NCBI GenBank assembly: GCA_963770245.1
Contig: CAVYOX010000010.1
Span: 558,001-622,000, forward strand
Direction: 5' to 3'
DNA: 64,000 nt
Source of the DNA: PALSA-270 sp963770245
GTDB taxonomy: Bacteria; Acidobacteriota; Terriglobia; Terriglobales; Acidobacteriaceae
The notes under the pieces were generated by a model. That model did no database searches. It saw only the letters and a program-made list of their open reading frames with translations, and was not told the origin of the DNA. A program made the position numbers and the translations under genes. Positions 52,808-61,149 of the stretch are shown one piece after another. The number at the start of each line of letters is the position of its first letter. Positions within the stretch are counted from its first letter, which is position 1.

Positions 52808-53666
52808 TCACGTTCCCAGCAAGTTGATTTGCAGTTTCTGGTAGCCGTGTTCGCGCGCCCACAGGTCTAAAGGCATGGTTGCCAACTCATCTACAACGGC
52901 AACTGCCAGCCCCGTTTTCGTCAAGTCGATACTCTTCAGATAGGTGTGGCACGTGTCGCATACATCCACCCGGACGTGCGCGATCTCGGGCGCCGAATAA
53001 TATGCCATCTGCGGTTCTCGTTCTTCTCCGCACGACGGACAATAAATTCTTCGAAAAGCCCATTCGTGAGCGCAAAGCATACAAATCAGCGACTTTTTCG
53101 CACCGTCGCCTTCACTCCGCAATACGCCGACGGCAGGCTTGCCGCCGCAAAGCGGGCACGTCGATGGAGTTCCGTCCACGACCGCGACTTTGCGGTGATC
53201 CGCTAGATATTCGGCATACGGCTGGAGAAAAATCCACGCGAGCACGCGATCGGAATAAGTTGCAGCGCACAGATCGGTGGACTGGACTTGTTCGACGTCA
53301 TCCGCGCCCGCAGCTAAATCTGAATCTCTGTACCAGAAGTCTTCAATCGCGTGCTGCCATGCCGCTGATCCCTTCGATCGCCAAAGTGGCGGCGGCTTGG
53401 GCAAGCGGCGCTGGCGCAATCTGCCGAATCACCGATAGAAATCCCGGGAACTTTGGGAGAAGAAGAAAAAAATCCAATTCATCTCGCAGAGGGCGATCCG
53501 AGGAAATCCTCGGCGAATCCGCGAGAGCTTTCTGGATTTCGCCGTAAACACCCTTCTGAAATGTTGCCACGCGGGCGTAGTAACGCAGCCCTTCGGCGGA
53601 GAATGGGTAAGACGAGGCGAGTTCGTTGGCGCGGCGAATGCGGCGATCCCACTTCGCTTCGTTCAT
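52808..53666 (-). pseudogene. fdhE: Formate dehydrogenase accessory protein FdhE, frameshifted
   Basis: FdhE is a cytoplasmic iron-binding protein needed to make active respiratory formate dehydrogenase. The N-terminal part (53343-53666: WDRRIRRANELASSYPFSAEGLRYYARVATFQKGVY...PLAQAAATLAIEG) and the C-terminal part (52808-53419: ADHRKVAVVDGTPSTCPLCGGKPAVGVL, CMLCAHEW, CPSCGEE, CDTCHTYLKSIDL) are in different frames. The switch is +1 near GAAGGGATC (about 53360). All four zinc-ribbon CxxC pairs are intact. The start overlaps the stop of the cytochrome b gene by ATGA. Recent inactivation, a sequence error, or rarely recoding. Confidence 0.88.
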
Positions 53667-54322
53667 TTTCGCGCAGCCGAGTCGCGAAGGAGTTGCTCAT
53701 ACCACGTGTGGTGGTGATGGTTGGCCCAGGCACGTGACACGTCGCCGCGAATGACAGAGCCAAAAGCACCGCGTTCCATCGCAGTACCCATATAGACGTG
53801 GATGATAAAAAGCGCAATGGTAAGCAGCGCGCACACCGGATGTACGAACACGGCGACGAGGCGCAGGAAACGCAAGTTCCAGGGAATGTACTGGGGGAGC
53901 CAGAGAATCAACCCGGAAAGCAGGAGCACGATGCCGTTCCAAAAGAAGCCCCAAAACAGCAACTTCTGGCCGGGGTTGAAGCGGTCGGCGGAAGGAATCT
54001 GATCGTCTTCGTTGCGAATGTAATGTCCGATGGACGCCCACCAGGCCTTGTCGGCAGGTGTTTCCTTCATCTGCCGGTGCCACATGCTGTACATCAGCGA
54101 GACCCCGACGACGAAGACGAGGCCGAACCAGGGATGTAGTTCGCGCGAAATCGTTGCGCCACCGAGGATGACGGCGATCCAAAAGAGCCACGGGCTCCAG
54201 AAGGCGAGACCGGTCAGCAGGAGATATACGTAGGAGACGCCCGCCAACCAATGCACGAGCCGCTCGCGGAACGAATAGCGCAGCACGCGTCCATTCGGGA
54301 GGAGATAAGGTTCGCGGCTCAT
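53663..54322 (-). CDS. Formate dehydrogenase cytochrome b556 (gamma) subunit
   Basis: 219-residue integral membrane subunit that passes electrons from the iron-sulfur subunit to quinone. Opens LPNGRVLRYSFRERLVHWLAGVSYVYLLLTGLAFWSPWLFW. There are four hydrophobic helices with His residues at RLVHW, ELHPWFGLVF, FVHPVCALLTIALFIIHVYMG and the ANHHHHTWYEQ tail, as expected for two haem b groups. Intact. Overlaps fdhB (54319-54322) and fdhE (53663-53666) by ATGA, so the genes are translationally coupled. Confidence 0.92.
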   Translation of the reverse strand: MSREPYLLPNGRVLRYSFRERLVHWLAGVSYVYLLLTGLAFWSPWLFWIAVILGGATISRELHPWFGLVFVVGVSLMYSMWHRQMKETPADKAWWASIGHYIRNEDDQIPSADRFNPGQKLLFWGFFWNGIVLLLSGLILWLPQYIPWNLRFLRLVAVFVHPVCALLTIALFIIHVYMGTAMERGAFGSVIRGDVSRAWANHHHHTWYEQLLRDSAARK

Positions 54323-55213
54323 TGGGTTCCTCCTTCCGATTCTTGCTCGTCTTCCTTTACGACCTTAGGGCCGAATCGCAAATAGTGAATGAAAACGCCG
54401 ACCACCCCGAAGATAATCCCAAAGTTCCCAATCCATTTCAGCGGCCCTTTCCACAGCCGCACCGACAGAGGGATGCGCGGATCCTTCGGCAAGTCCGCCG
54501 TACAACTCAGGATTCTTCGCATCGTGCAGGACGTAGATCACGTGGGTTCCGCCCACTCCGGCCGGATCGTAAACTCCCGCATCCTGGAATCCGGAGTTTG
54601 TGCGAAGTTGCTCCGCACGAGTCTCCGCCAGTTCCTTCATTTCCGACTTCGTCCCAAAATGCAGGCAGCCCGTAGGGCAGGCCTTGATGCAGGCTGGTTC
54701 GAGTCCCACCGACACGCGGTCGTTGCACAGCGTGCACTTAAAGACTTTGCGCGATGGAGGATCGAATTTCGGAATGTTGAACGGGCAGCCGGTCATGCAA
54801 TACCCACAACCGATGCAATTCGCCTCCTGGAAATCGACGATGCCGTTGGCATACTGGACGATGGCGGCGTCCGCCGGGCAGGCCGCGAGGCAGCCCGGGT
54901 CTGCGCAATGCATGCACTGGTCTTTGCGCATCAGCAGCATCATGGTGCCGTCGGCGCGCTCATGCTCGTTGAACTTGATCAGGTTCCAGTAATTCCATGC
55001 CGTCTCCGGCATCGTCTGGTAGGTGTTATCAAAGGTGGTTTCGCTGAACGTGTAACCGTTCCATTCCAGGCAGGCCACTTCGCACGCTTTGCAGCCAATG
55101 CACGTCGTCGTGTCGACCAGCTTGCACACCTGGAATTCACGGTTCAGACCTGTGCCCGGGACGACGCCGGCGTGACCGGAAATTCGGATTAGCTCTGTTG
55201 CCGCCTGGCTCAT
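54319..55213 (-). pseudogene. fdhB: Formate dehydrogenase iron-sulfur (beta) subunit, frameshifted before its membrane anchor
   Basis: Four-cluster ferredoxin subunit (FdnH/FdoH-like). The main frame (55213 downward) has CIGCKACEVACLEWNGY, CMHCADPGCLAACPADAA, CIGCGYCMTGCPFNIP and CTLCNDRVSVGLEPACIKACPTGCL, so all 16 Cys are present. After NPELYGGL (about 54490-54500) the conserved continuation PKDPRIPLSVRLWKGPLKW and the C-terminal membrane anchor (FGIIFGVVGVFIHYLRFGPK) appear in the +1 frame, ending at 54319. Without the shift, the product has a wrong 42-residue tail and no anchor. Starts 9 bases after fdhA. Confidence 0.9.
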
Positions 55214-55222
55214 GGTCGCTCC

Positions 55223-58200
55223 CTACGCCTTCTCGACTTTCACTAAGAAGCCCTTGGATTCAGGGGTGTGTGCATTCGGATCGGTGACTGCAGGCGTCAG
55301 CAGATTTGCCGGCGTCCGCGCATTTCTTCCTTCATCCTCGCCGATACCGCGGAAGCCCTGGTGAATCGGCAAGCCGATCTGATAGACCTTCTTGCCGTCG
55401 ATCATCATCGGTTTCAGCCGGCGAGTGACAAAGGCCTTCGCGATATAGGTTCCGCGCGCACTGATGACCTTGATCTTGTCCGTTCCACGAATTCCTTTTT
55501 CGTCCGCCAACTCCACCGGAATTTCCACGAACGGTTCCGGGATGAGCTGGACGTTCATCGGATTATTTTTCGTCCAGTAGTGATATTGCTCGGTCAGCCG
55601 ATAAGTGGTGCAGACGATGCTGTACTCTTCAGGCGATCCAAACTTATCGAACGGCGTCTTGAACTTCTTCACCAGCGGATTATTCGACTGGTCGGGATGC
55701 AGCGGATTCTTGATCGGGCTTTCAATCGGTTCGTAATGTTCGGGGAATGGGCCGTCCGCCAGCACACCGATCGGAGCGAATAATCGCCCGATGCCTTCGG
55801 GATTCATGATGAAGGGTCCCATGTGATCTTTGGGATTGGAGTCGGGCTTGAAGTCCGGCACGTCGTTGCCAACCCACTTGCCCGCCGCTTCGTTCCACCA
55901 GATCTGCTTGCGATCCGGGTCCCACGGCTTTCCAGCCGGGTTGCAGGACGCGCGGTTGTAAAGCACGCGCCGGTTGGCCGGCCACGACCACGCCCAGTTG
56001 GGAAAAACGCCCATTCCCGACGGATCCTCCGTGCCTCGCCGCTGGATCTGCGATCCAGCCTCGGTCCACATGCCGGAATAGATCCAATTGCCGCACGTCG
56101 TTGTGCCATCGTCCTTCAACCACGCAAATCCTGGCAACTGCTGGCCGGCCTTGATCACCTGTCCGGTCGCTTCGTCTTTCAAGTCGGCTAAAGCTTTACC
56201 GTTAAGCTCCATAGCTACTTGCGAAAGTGGAGGATGAGCCGCGTCGGCATAGGCCCAATTCAGATTCAGAATGGGGTCGGGGAATTTTCCGCCTTCCTTC
56301 TTATAGAGGTCGCGAACCCGTAGGAAAATCTGCGCGATGATGTCCTGGTCGAGTCGGGCTTGCCCCGGAGGTGGAACCGCGGCATATTTCCAGGTGACCC
56401 AGCGTGCGGAGTTGGTCATGCTGCCGTCTTTTTCGGCAAAGCCCGCGCAGGGCAACCGGTAAACCGTGGTCTTGATGTTCTTTTGTTCTTCGGTTGTGAT
56501 TCCCGGTGCTCGCCAGAACTCGCTGGTTTCATCCTCATAAATTTCGCCCACCACCAGCCAGTCGGCCTTCTTCAGCGCATTGATGTTTTTGTTCGTGTCC
56601 GGGCCAATCATCACGCCGTTCATTCCGAAGGCCAACATGCCCTTGATCTTTTCGTTGTACATGTCGTCCCAGATGTGGGTCCAAGAGCAATCCTGTCCGG
56701 GCTTGGGCAAATAATCGAAGGCAAATCCGTTTTCCTTCGTGGCAGCGTCGCCATACAGCGACTTCAGCAACGACACCATGAATTTCGGCGTGTTCGCGTA
56801 GTAGTTCATCGAATCCCACGGCGACGGTTTGGACGACGTCGGGCGTGGTGCGCTTCAGATACGTCGCCAAATCCGTGTCGTCGGGAACCGGTCCTTTCAG
56901 GTAGCCGGGCAGGGACTCGTACAACCCGGCCATGTCGGTCGCGCCCTGAATATTCGAATGTCCGCGAAGCGCGTTCACGCCACCGCCGGCTCTGCCGACG
57001 TTGCCGAGAAGCAGTTGAATCATGGCGGCGGTGCGGATGATCTGCGTTCCGAAAGTATGCTGCGTCCAGCCCACCGCGTAGATGATGGTCGCGACTTTCT
57101 TCATGTCGCCATCTTTGCGGACTGAGGTAAATAGATCGACAGCCTTCAGGTATTGGTCCTTCGGGATGCCCGTGATCCGTTCGACGGTTTCGGGGGTGTA
57201 ACGGGAATACTGCTGCTTCATCAATTGGAAGACGCAGCGCGGATGCTGAAGCGTCAGGTCGTAGGCGACATTCGGGGGCAACGCGGGCGGCGGCACAGGT
57301 GTGGCTGGATGTGCAGCTGTTTGGGGATGCGAAGATTTCGGCGCGGGAGCTGCGTGTGCGGAAGAAGCCGCGTCGTCCGTTTTGCCGCTGAAGCTCTCCG
57401 CCCTCTTCGTAGTTCCACGTGGTCTTGTCGTAGGTGCTCGACGCCGCGTTAAATCCCGAGTACAAGCCGTCCTCAGGAAGTTTGAAGCCCTCCTTAACAA
57501 TGAAGGCCGCGTTGGTGTAGTTGACGAGATATTCCTTGGCGATCCGGTTGTTCTCGATGGCGTAGCGGATCAGGCCGCCGAGGAATGCGATGTCGGTGCC
57601 GGCGCGAATTTGTACGAAGAGGTCGGCTGTAGCGGATGTGCGCGTGAATCGCGGGTCAACGGAAATCAGCTTGGCGTTGCGGTTGCGCTTGGCCTCCATC
57701 GCCCACTTGAACCCGCAAGGATGGTTTTCGGCGGGATTGCCGCCCATGATCAACATCATGTCGGTGTTCTTGATGTCGATCCAGCCATTCGTCATGGCCC
57801 CGCGTCCAAATGTTGGTCCCAAACTTGAGACCGTGGGGCCGTGTCAAACACGGGCTTGGTTTTCTAAATACACCAAGCCCAACCCCCTCATGGCCTTGAC
57901 GACCAGATAATTAAACTCATTTGTATCCGTGCAGCCGCCGATGAACGAGATGCCTTCGCAACGATTCACCGTCCGGCCGTTCGCATCCTTCTCGACAAAG
58001 GAACTATCGCGCGTTTTCTTGGTCCATTGCGCAATCTCATTCAGAGCGTCGTCCCAGGAAATGTCCTGCCAGTCCGTCGCGCCCGGACGCCGGACTTGAG
58101 GCTTCGTGAGCCGTCGCGGGTTGAGCATGTCCTGTTCGAGCGAAGAGCCCTTCGGGCACAGCGTTCCGCGGTTGGTGGGATGATCGGGGTCGCCTTCGAC

Positions 58201-58425
58201 ATGGATCACCTGCGGCGTGACGTTCTTCGCGCGGTCGCCAATCGTGTAGATGAGGACGCCGCATCCGACCGCGCAATAGGGACACGTCGAGCGCGTTTCG
58301 GCGGCGCGTGCAATTTTCAGCTCTTTGAGCTGCGCGTAAGCGGGCTGGAGGTCGAACCCAAAGATGGTAGCGCCGACTGCGCCTACCGTTGCTGCCTTGA
58401 AGAAGTCTCTGCGGGACTGTTGCAT
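55223..58425 (-). pseudogene. fdhA: Selenocysteine-type formate dehydrogenase catalytic (alpha) subunit with two frameshifts
   Basis: Molybdopterin oxidoreductase oxidising formate on the periplasmic side. Tat signal SRRDFFKAATVGAVGATIFG and the 4Fe-4S motif CPYCAVGCG...CPKGSS. The first frame ends at TGA 57844-57846 (codon 194) in the context ARV-U-HGPTV, the FdnG selenocysteine site, and the same frame continues GPTFGRGAMTNGWIDIKNTD. A +1 shift near 57400 (YEEGG to ESFSGK) enters a frame through NVAYDLTLQHPRCVFQLMKQQYSRYTPE. A second +1 shift near 56815 (TVAV to DSMNYYANTPKF) enters the last frame to 55223. A Pro/Ala-rich segment (57300-57390) is unusual. Tat + Sec + all domains are otherwise conserved. 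Confidence 0.9.
57815..57840 (-). promoter_or_regulatory. Candidate bacterial SECIS hairpin after the fdhA UGA
   Basis: Beginning 11 bases after the UGA, GGTCTCA-AGTT-TGGGACC forms a 7-bp stem (one G-U pair) with a 4-base loop containing GU, the distance and shape expected for SelB recognition. The preceding GGCCCC can pair with a GGGGCC further downstream as an outer stem. By eye only. Confidence 0.6.
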
Positions 58426-58609
58426 GGCAATGAGCTCCGCGTGGGTCCGAGAGTCGAAGCACTTCCAGATTTTCTAGTCTTCGGTCATTAAGTTTGTCAA
58501 GGGGTAGTCATTGTTCGATGGCGTACTCACGGGAAAACCCTGCATCCCGAGCGTTACGCGGATGGCTGCTACCGATCACACCAGCTTTCGATCCGTGGTG
58601 CAAGTGCGG

Positions 58610-59047
58610 CTATTTGTGGGCGGTCTGATTTGGCAGCTCAGCCCGTTTCGCTACTTTGTGCTTGATCTGCTCTTCGGTCAGGACGGGTGCGAAGTCTTCC
58701 ATCTCAAAGACCTGGCGGATTTCGACTTCGTAGTCGCCGGGGCCGCAGTTGGGGCCACGCTTGACCCACTCAATGGCCTCTTCGAGGGACTTGACCTGCA
58801 AGATCGAGAAGCCGGCGATGAGCTCCTTGGCCTCGGTGAAGGGGCCGTCGATGACGGTACGAGACTTGCCGGAGAATTTGACGCGTGCGCCTTTGGAGCT
58901 GGGATGGAGGCCATCGAGGGCGAGCAGGACGCCAGCCTTCATGAGCTCTTCGTTGTACTTGCCCATCTCGAGCAGGAGCTGTGGATCGGGGAGGGCGCCT
59001 TCTTTTTCTAACTCTGGGGTTGTTTTGACGATGACCATGAATCGCAT
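58610..59047 (-). CDS. YCII/DGPF-domain protein
   Basis: 145-residue ferredoxin-like-fold protein. It begins MRFMVIVKTTPELEKEGALPDPQLLLEMGKYNEELMKAG and has the DGPFTEAKELIAGFSILQVKSLEEAIEWVKRGP signature of DGPFAETKE/YCII-related proteins, often linked to sigma-factor (ECF) systems; none is adjacent here. A GGAGA ribosome site precedes the ATG. It lies outside the fdh operon and is intact. Function unknown. Confidence 0.9.
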   Translation of the reverse strand: MRFMVIVKTTPELEKEGALPDPQLLLEMGKYNEELMKAGVLLALDGLHPSSKGARVKFSGKSRTVIDGPFTEAKELIAGFSILQVKSLEEAIEWVKRGPNCGPGDYEVEIRQVFEMEDFAPVLTEEQIKHKVAKRAELPNQTAHK

Positions 59048-59962
59048 TGCGAGATCTCCTTTGGGTTGAGCGATGGTTGGGTGGCTTGTTTTCGAGTTTA
59101 GCTATTTGTTGGCTAACCGGCGAACTCAGATTGAGAGCGCAGTGGGATCGCTGTTGCTCGCTTTCGAACTGGCTCTCTGCTCATACGTCGAACGGGGTGT
59201 GGCCGAATCGACATGAGAACGGAATTTAATTAATTATTTTTCGCTGGCCATGAGCAGACACCGCTCGGTAAGGCGTGGTGGGGTTTGAACAACATATGTT
59301 TTCTCCACGCCGAATCCGCTTTGCCTAGTGTATCGGTCCACAAGTTGTTGAAGGCTTGGCAAGGGAAGTCGTCGAAAAAACGATTGAAGCGCAGGGTGTT
59401 TCCAATCGCGGTAAAGCGGTGAGCTTTTGGAACGTAATGGACTGTTGTTGGACTTATAAACCTAACGCTGCGTACTTGCGCGGAAAGCAAACCGCCCGCA
59501 ACTCGATGGTTAATCGAGCCTTGTAGCAGATTCAATACCCCCCTCACAGCGGCACTCGGCCTTCACACGGCAGAGGTCGCTGCTCGGTCGCACAAACAAC
59601 TGGTAACACCGTTGGGTCCGAATTTGAGAATTTCGTGCAGTCCGACCCGGGAAAATGAAGGTGGTCTTTCGTGTTCTGCGAGAAGCTGTGCTGTTAGGAT
59701 ATTTCTGTGACAAAGATTTGCGAAAGTTTTGCTGGTGGTTTTGCCCGGGTTGGCAGAACTCTGGATCGCCCGCCGCCGCCCGTAGAAGGTGTTTTGCGCA
59801 TGCAAAACAGCAGGGAAGTGATCGAACTTTATGGGCGGTTTGTGGGCGGTTCGGACCGGAATACAGGCAATTCGGGTCGCCTCGGGCAATCTATGCATTT
59901 TATGCAAATGGCGCAAGGCCGCATAAACACTGGTTATTTTGCATCTTGTTGATTTGGCGAGT
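59048..59962. other. Gene-free interval before the tRNA half
   Basis: About 900 bases with no recognisable gene. Open frames on both strands lack family features and the base composition looks less GC-rich than the neighbourhood. Probably relic or foreign DNA at the island edge. Confidence 0.5.
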
Positions 59963-60002
59963 GGGGACGTAGTTCAGTTGGTTAGAACGCTGCCTTCTCG
60001 CG
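59963..60002 (+). tRNA. 5' half of a tRNA gene, broken in the anticodon arm
   Basis: GGGGACG (acceptor), TA, a perfect D-arm GTTC-AGTTGGTTA-GAAC, then G and CTGCC, as in an intact tRNA 5' half. The following TTCTCGCGGACG does not close an anticodon stem (GGCAG expected), and no variable arm, T-arm or CGTCCCC follows within 100 bases. The isotype cannot be assigned securely; a CTC in the loop position hints at Glu. Its acceptor strand is complementary to the 3' fragment at 51975-51996. Confidence 0.75.
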
Positions 60003-60037
60003 GACGCGTCCGCGGCCCTCGAAAAGTCCAGTCGGGC

Positions 60038-60784
60038 TTAGGAGTTGCCGGTTACGGTGCGCAGTTTGCCAGGCATGAAGTGATAGGGTGGCCAGGGACC
60101 GCTGATAACCAGTTCACAGTTTTTCAATTGCTTGGCGGCGCTGGTGTACCGGTTTTGGTACTTTTCTACCGATTTCGAGTCGATGAGGTGGGCAATATCG
60201 ATCAGCATTCCGTCGGTATTGACGCGCTTGCAGCTGATTTCTTCCTCGAGCGGGTTAAACAATTTGTGGACCTGGACCGAAAGGGCGCGGGCCTTGGTCT
60301 GACGTTCCCGGTCTTTTGAGGCTTTTTCCCTGAGCTTGACCAGATATTCCCCGCCAACCGTGTCGGGGAGCACAACGTCCGCCATGGCGTTGCGCAACGA
60401 CCCGTCCCGGACCAGCAATTTCAGATGCATCTCGGCTTTGCCTCGCAGTCTGGCCACGCTCTGCCCGAAGGCTCGGCGGTTGGCGCGGACAGCTTGGCGC
60501 AGGGCTTCGTCGGTGTCGAAGATCGTGCCAAAGCGGAAAGGCAGGACCGTACCGTTACGGAAGCACACGCTGACCACCCGCGCATGCTCAAGAACGTGCT
60601 TCTCTTCCATCTTGTCGTCGTTGCGTTCGTACTCACTGACGATGACGGCAAAATCTCCGCTGGGATAACTCAAAACAGCGGCGCCGTTCACTCCCTGAAT
60701 TCCTTCGAGGAGGAAGGGACGCCGTGCACGTATACCATTTTTTAGGGTCTGCTGTTCGGTAATACAGTACGCGTACCACGCCAT
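60038..60784 (-). CDS. GvpF/GvpL-family protein (solitary)
   Basis: 248 residues with the two-part GvpL/F pattern: MAWYAYCITEQQTL at the N-terminus, VLPFRFGTIFDTDEALRQAVRANRRAFGQSVARLRGKAEMHLKLLV in the centre and NCELVISGPWPPYHFMP at the end. In gas-vesicle makers GvpF/L are accessory proteins that bind the shell protein GvpA. No gvpA, gvpN, gvpK or other gvp gene is in the window, so a vesicle role is doubtful. A GGAGAG site 6 bases before the ATG supports this start. Confidence 0.88.
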   Translation of the reverse strand: MAWYAYCITEQQTLKNGIRARRPFLLEGIQGVNGAAVLSYPSGDFAVIVSEYERNDDKMEEKHVLEHARVVSVCFRNGTVLPFRFGTIFDTDEALRQAVRANRRAFGQSVARLRGKAEMHLKLLVRDGSLRNAMADVVLPDTVGGEYLVKLREKASKDRERQTKARALSVQVHKLFNPLEEEISCKRVNTDGMLIDIAHLIDSKSVEKYQNRYTSAAKQLKNCELVISGPWPPYHFMPGKLRTVTGNS

Positions 60785-61149
60785 ATGGATCTCTCCGAGA
60801 CTGTGCACAAGGCAAGGACTGTCCCCCCTTGGGCATCCGACGTTATTGGCTACGGCTCTTGAACCTGGAAGAAAGGGCGGTACCACGGATGGACGTCTAT
60901 TTAACGCTGCGTCCTGTTTCATCTTACGCCTGCGGTCAGCAAAAATGCAACCTTTTCGTGGCATAAGGCATCGCCGACGAGTGGGTTGTGGGAAACTGAG
61001 CGGCGACGGTCCATTCCAGGCAGCTGGCGCTGTGGGAAAGCTGGACGGAATGATCTCGACCGGAGGTAAAGATTGAAGCCAGCGTAAGTTACAGATCGAA
61101 GCCCAGGCTGTGAATAACCCGCCCGGTCGTGCGCTCCCGGATGCCCCAG
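60785..61149. other. Gene-free interval
   Basis: 365 bases between the GvpF/L gene and aroDE; nothing recognised. Confidence 0.4.

Noticed and set aside
57409..57422. GTTCCACGTGG, like the core of a canonical parS site
   Set aside because: It lies inside fdhA coding a conserved KTTWNYE stretch, and the outer arms do not match.
52356..58425. Defence system or CRISPR array in the accessory region
   Set aside because: No regularly spaced repeats, Cas, restriction, toxin-antitoxin or reverse-transcriptase patterns were seen; the region is a formate dehydrogenase operon plus relics.
59655..59972. 105-codon plus-strand frame before the tRNA half
   Set aside because: Composition is Cys/Trp/Arg-rich with no family pattern, no ribosome site, and it runs into the tRNA remnant.
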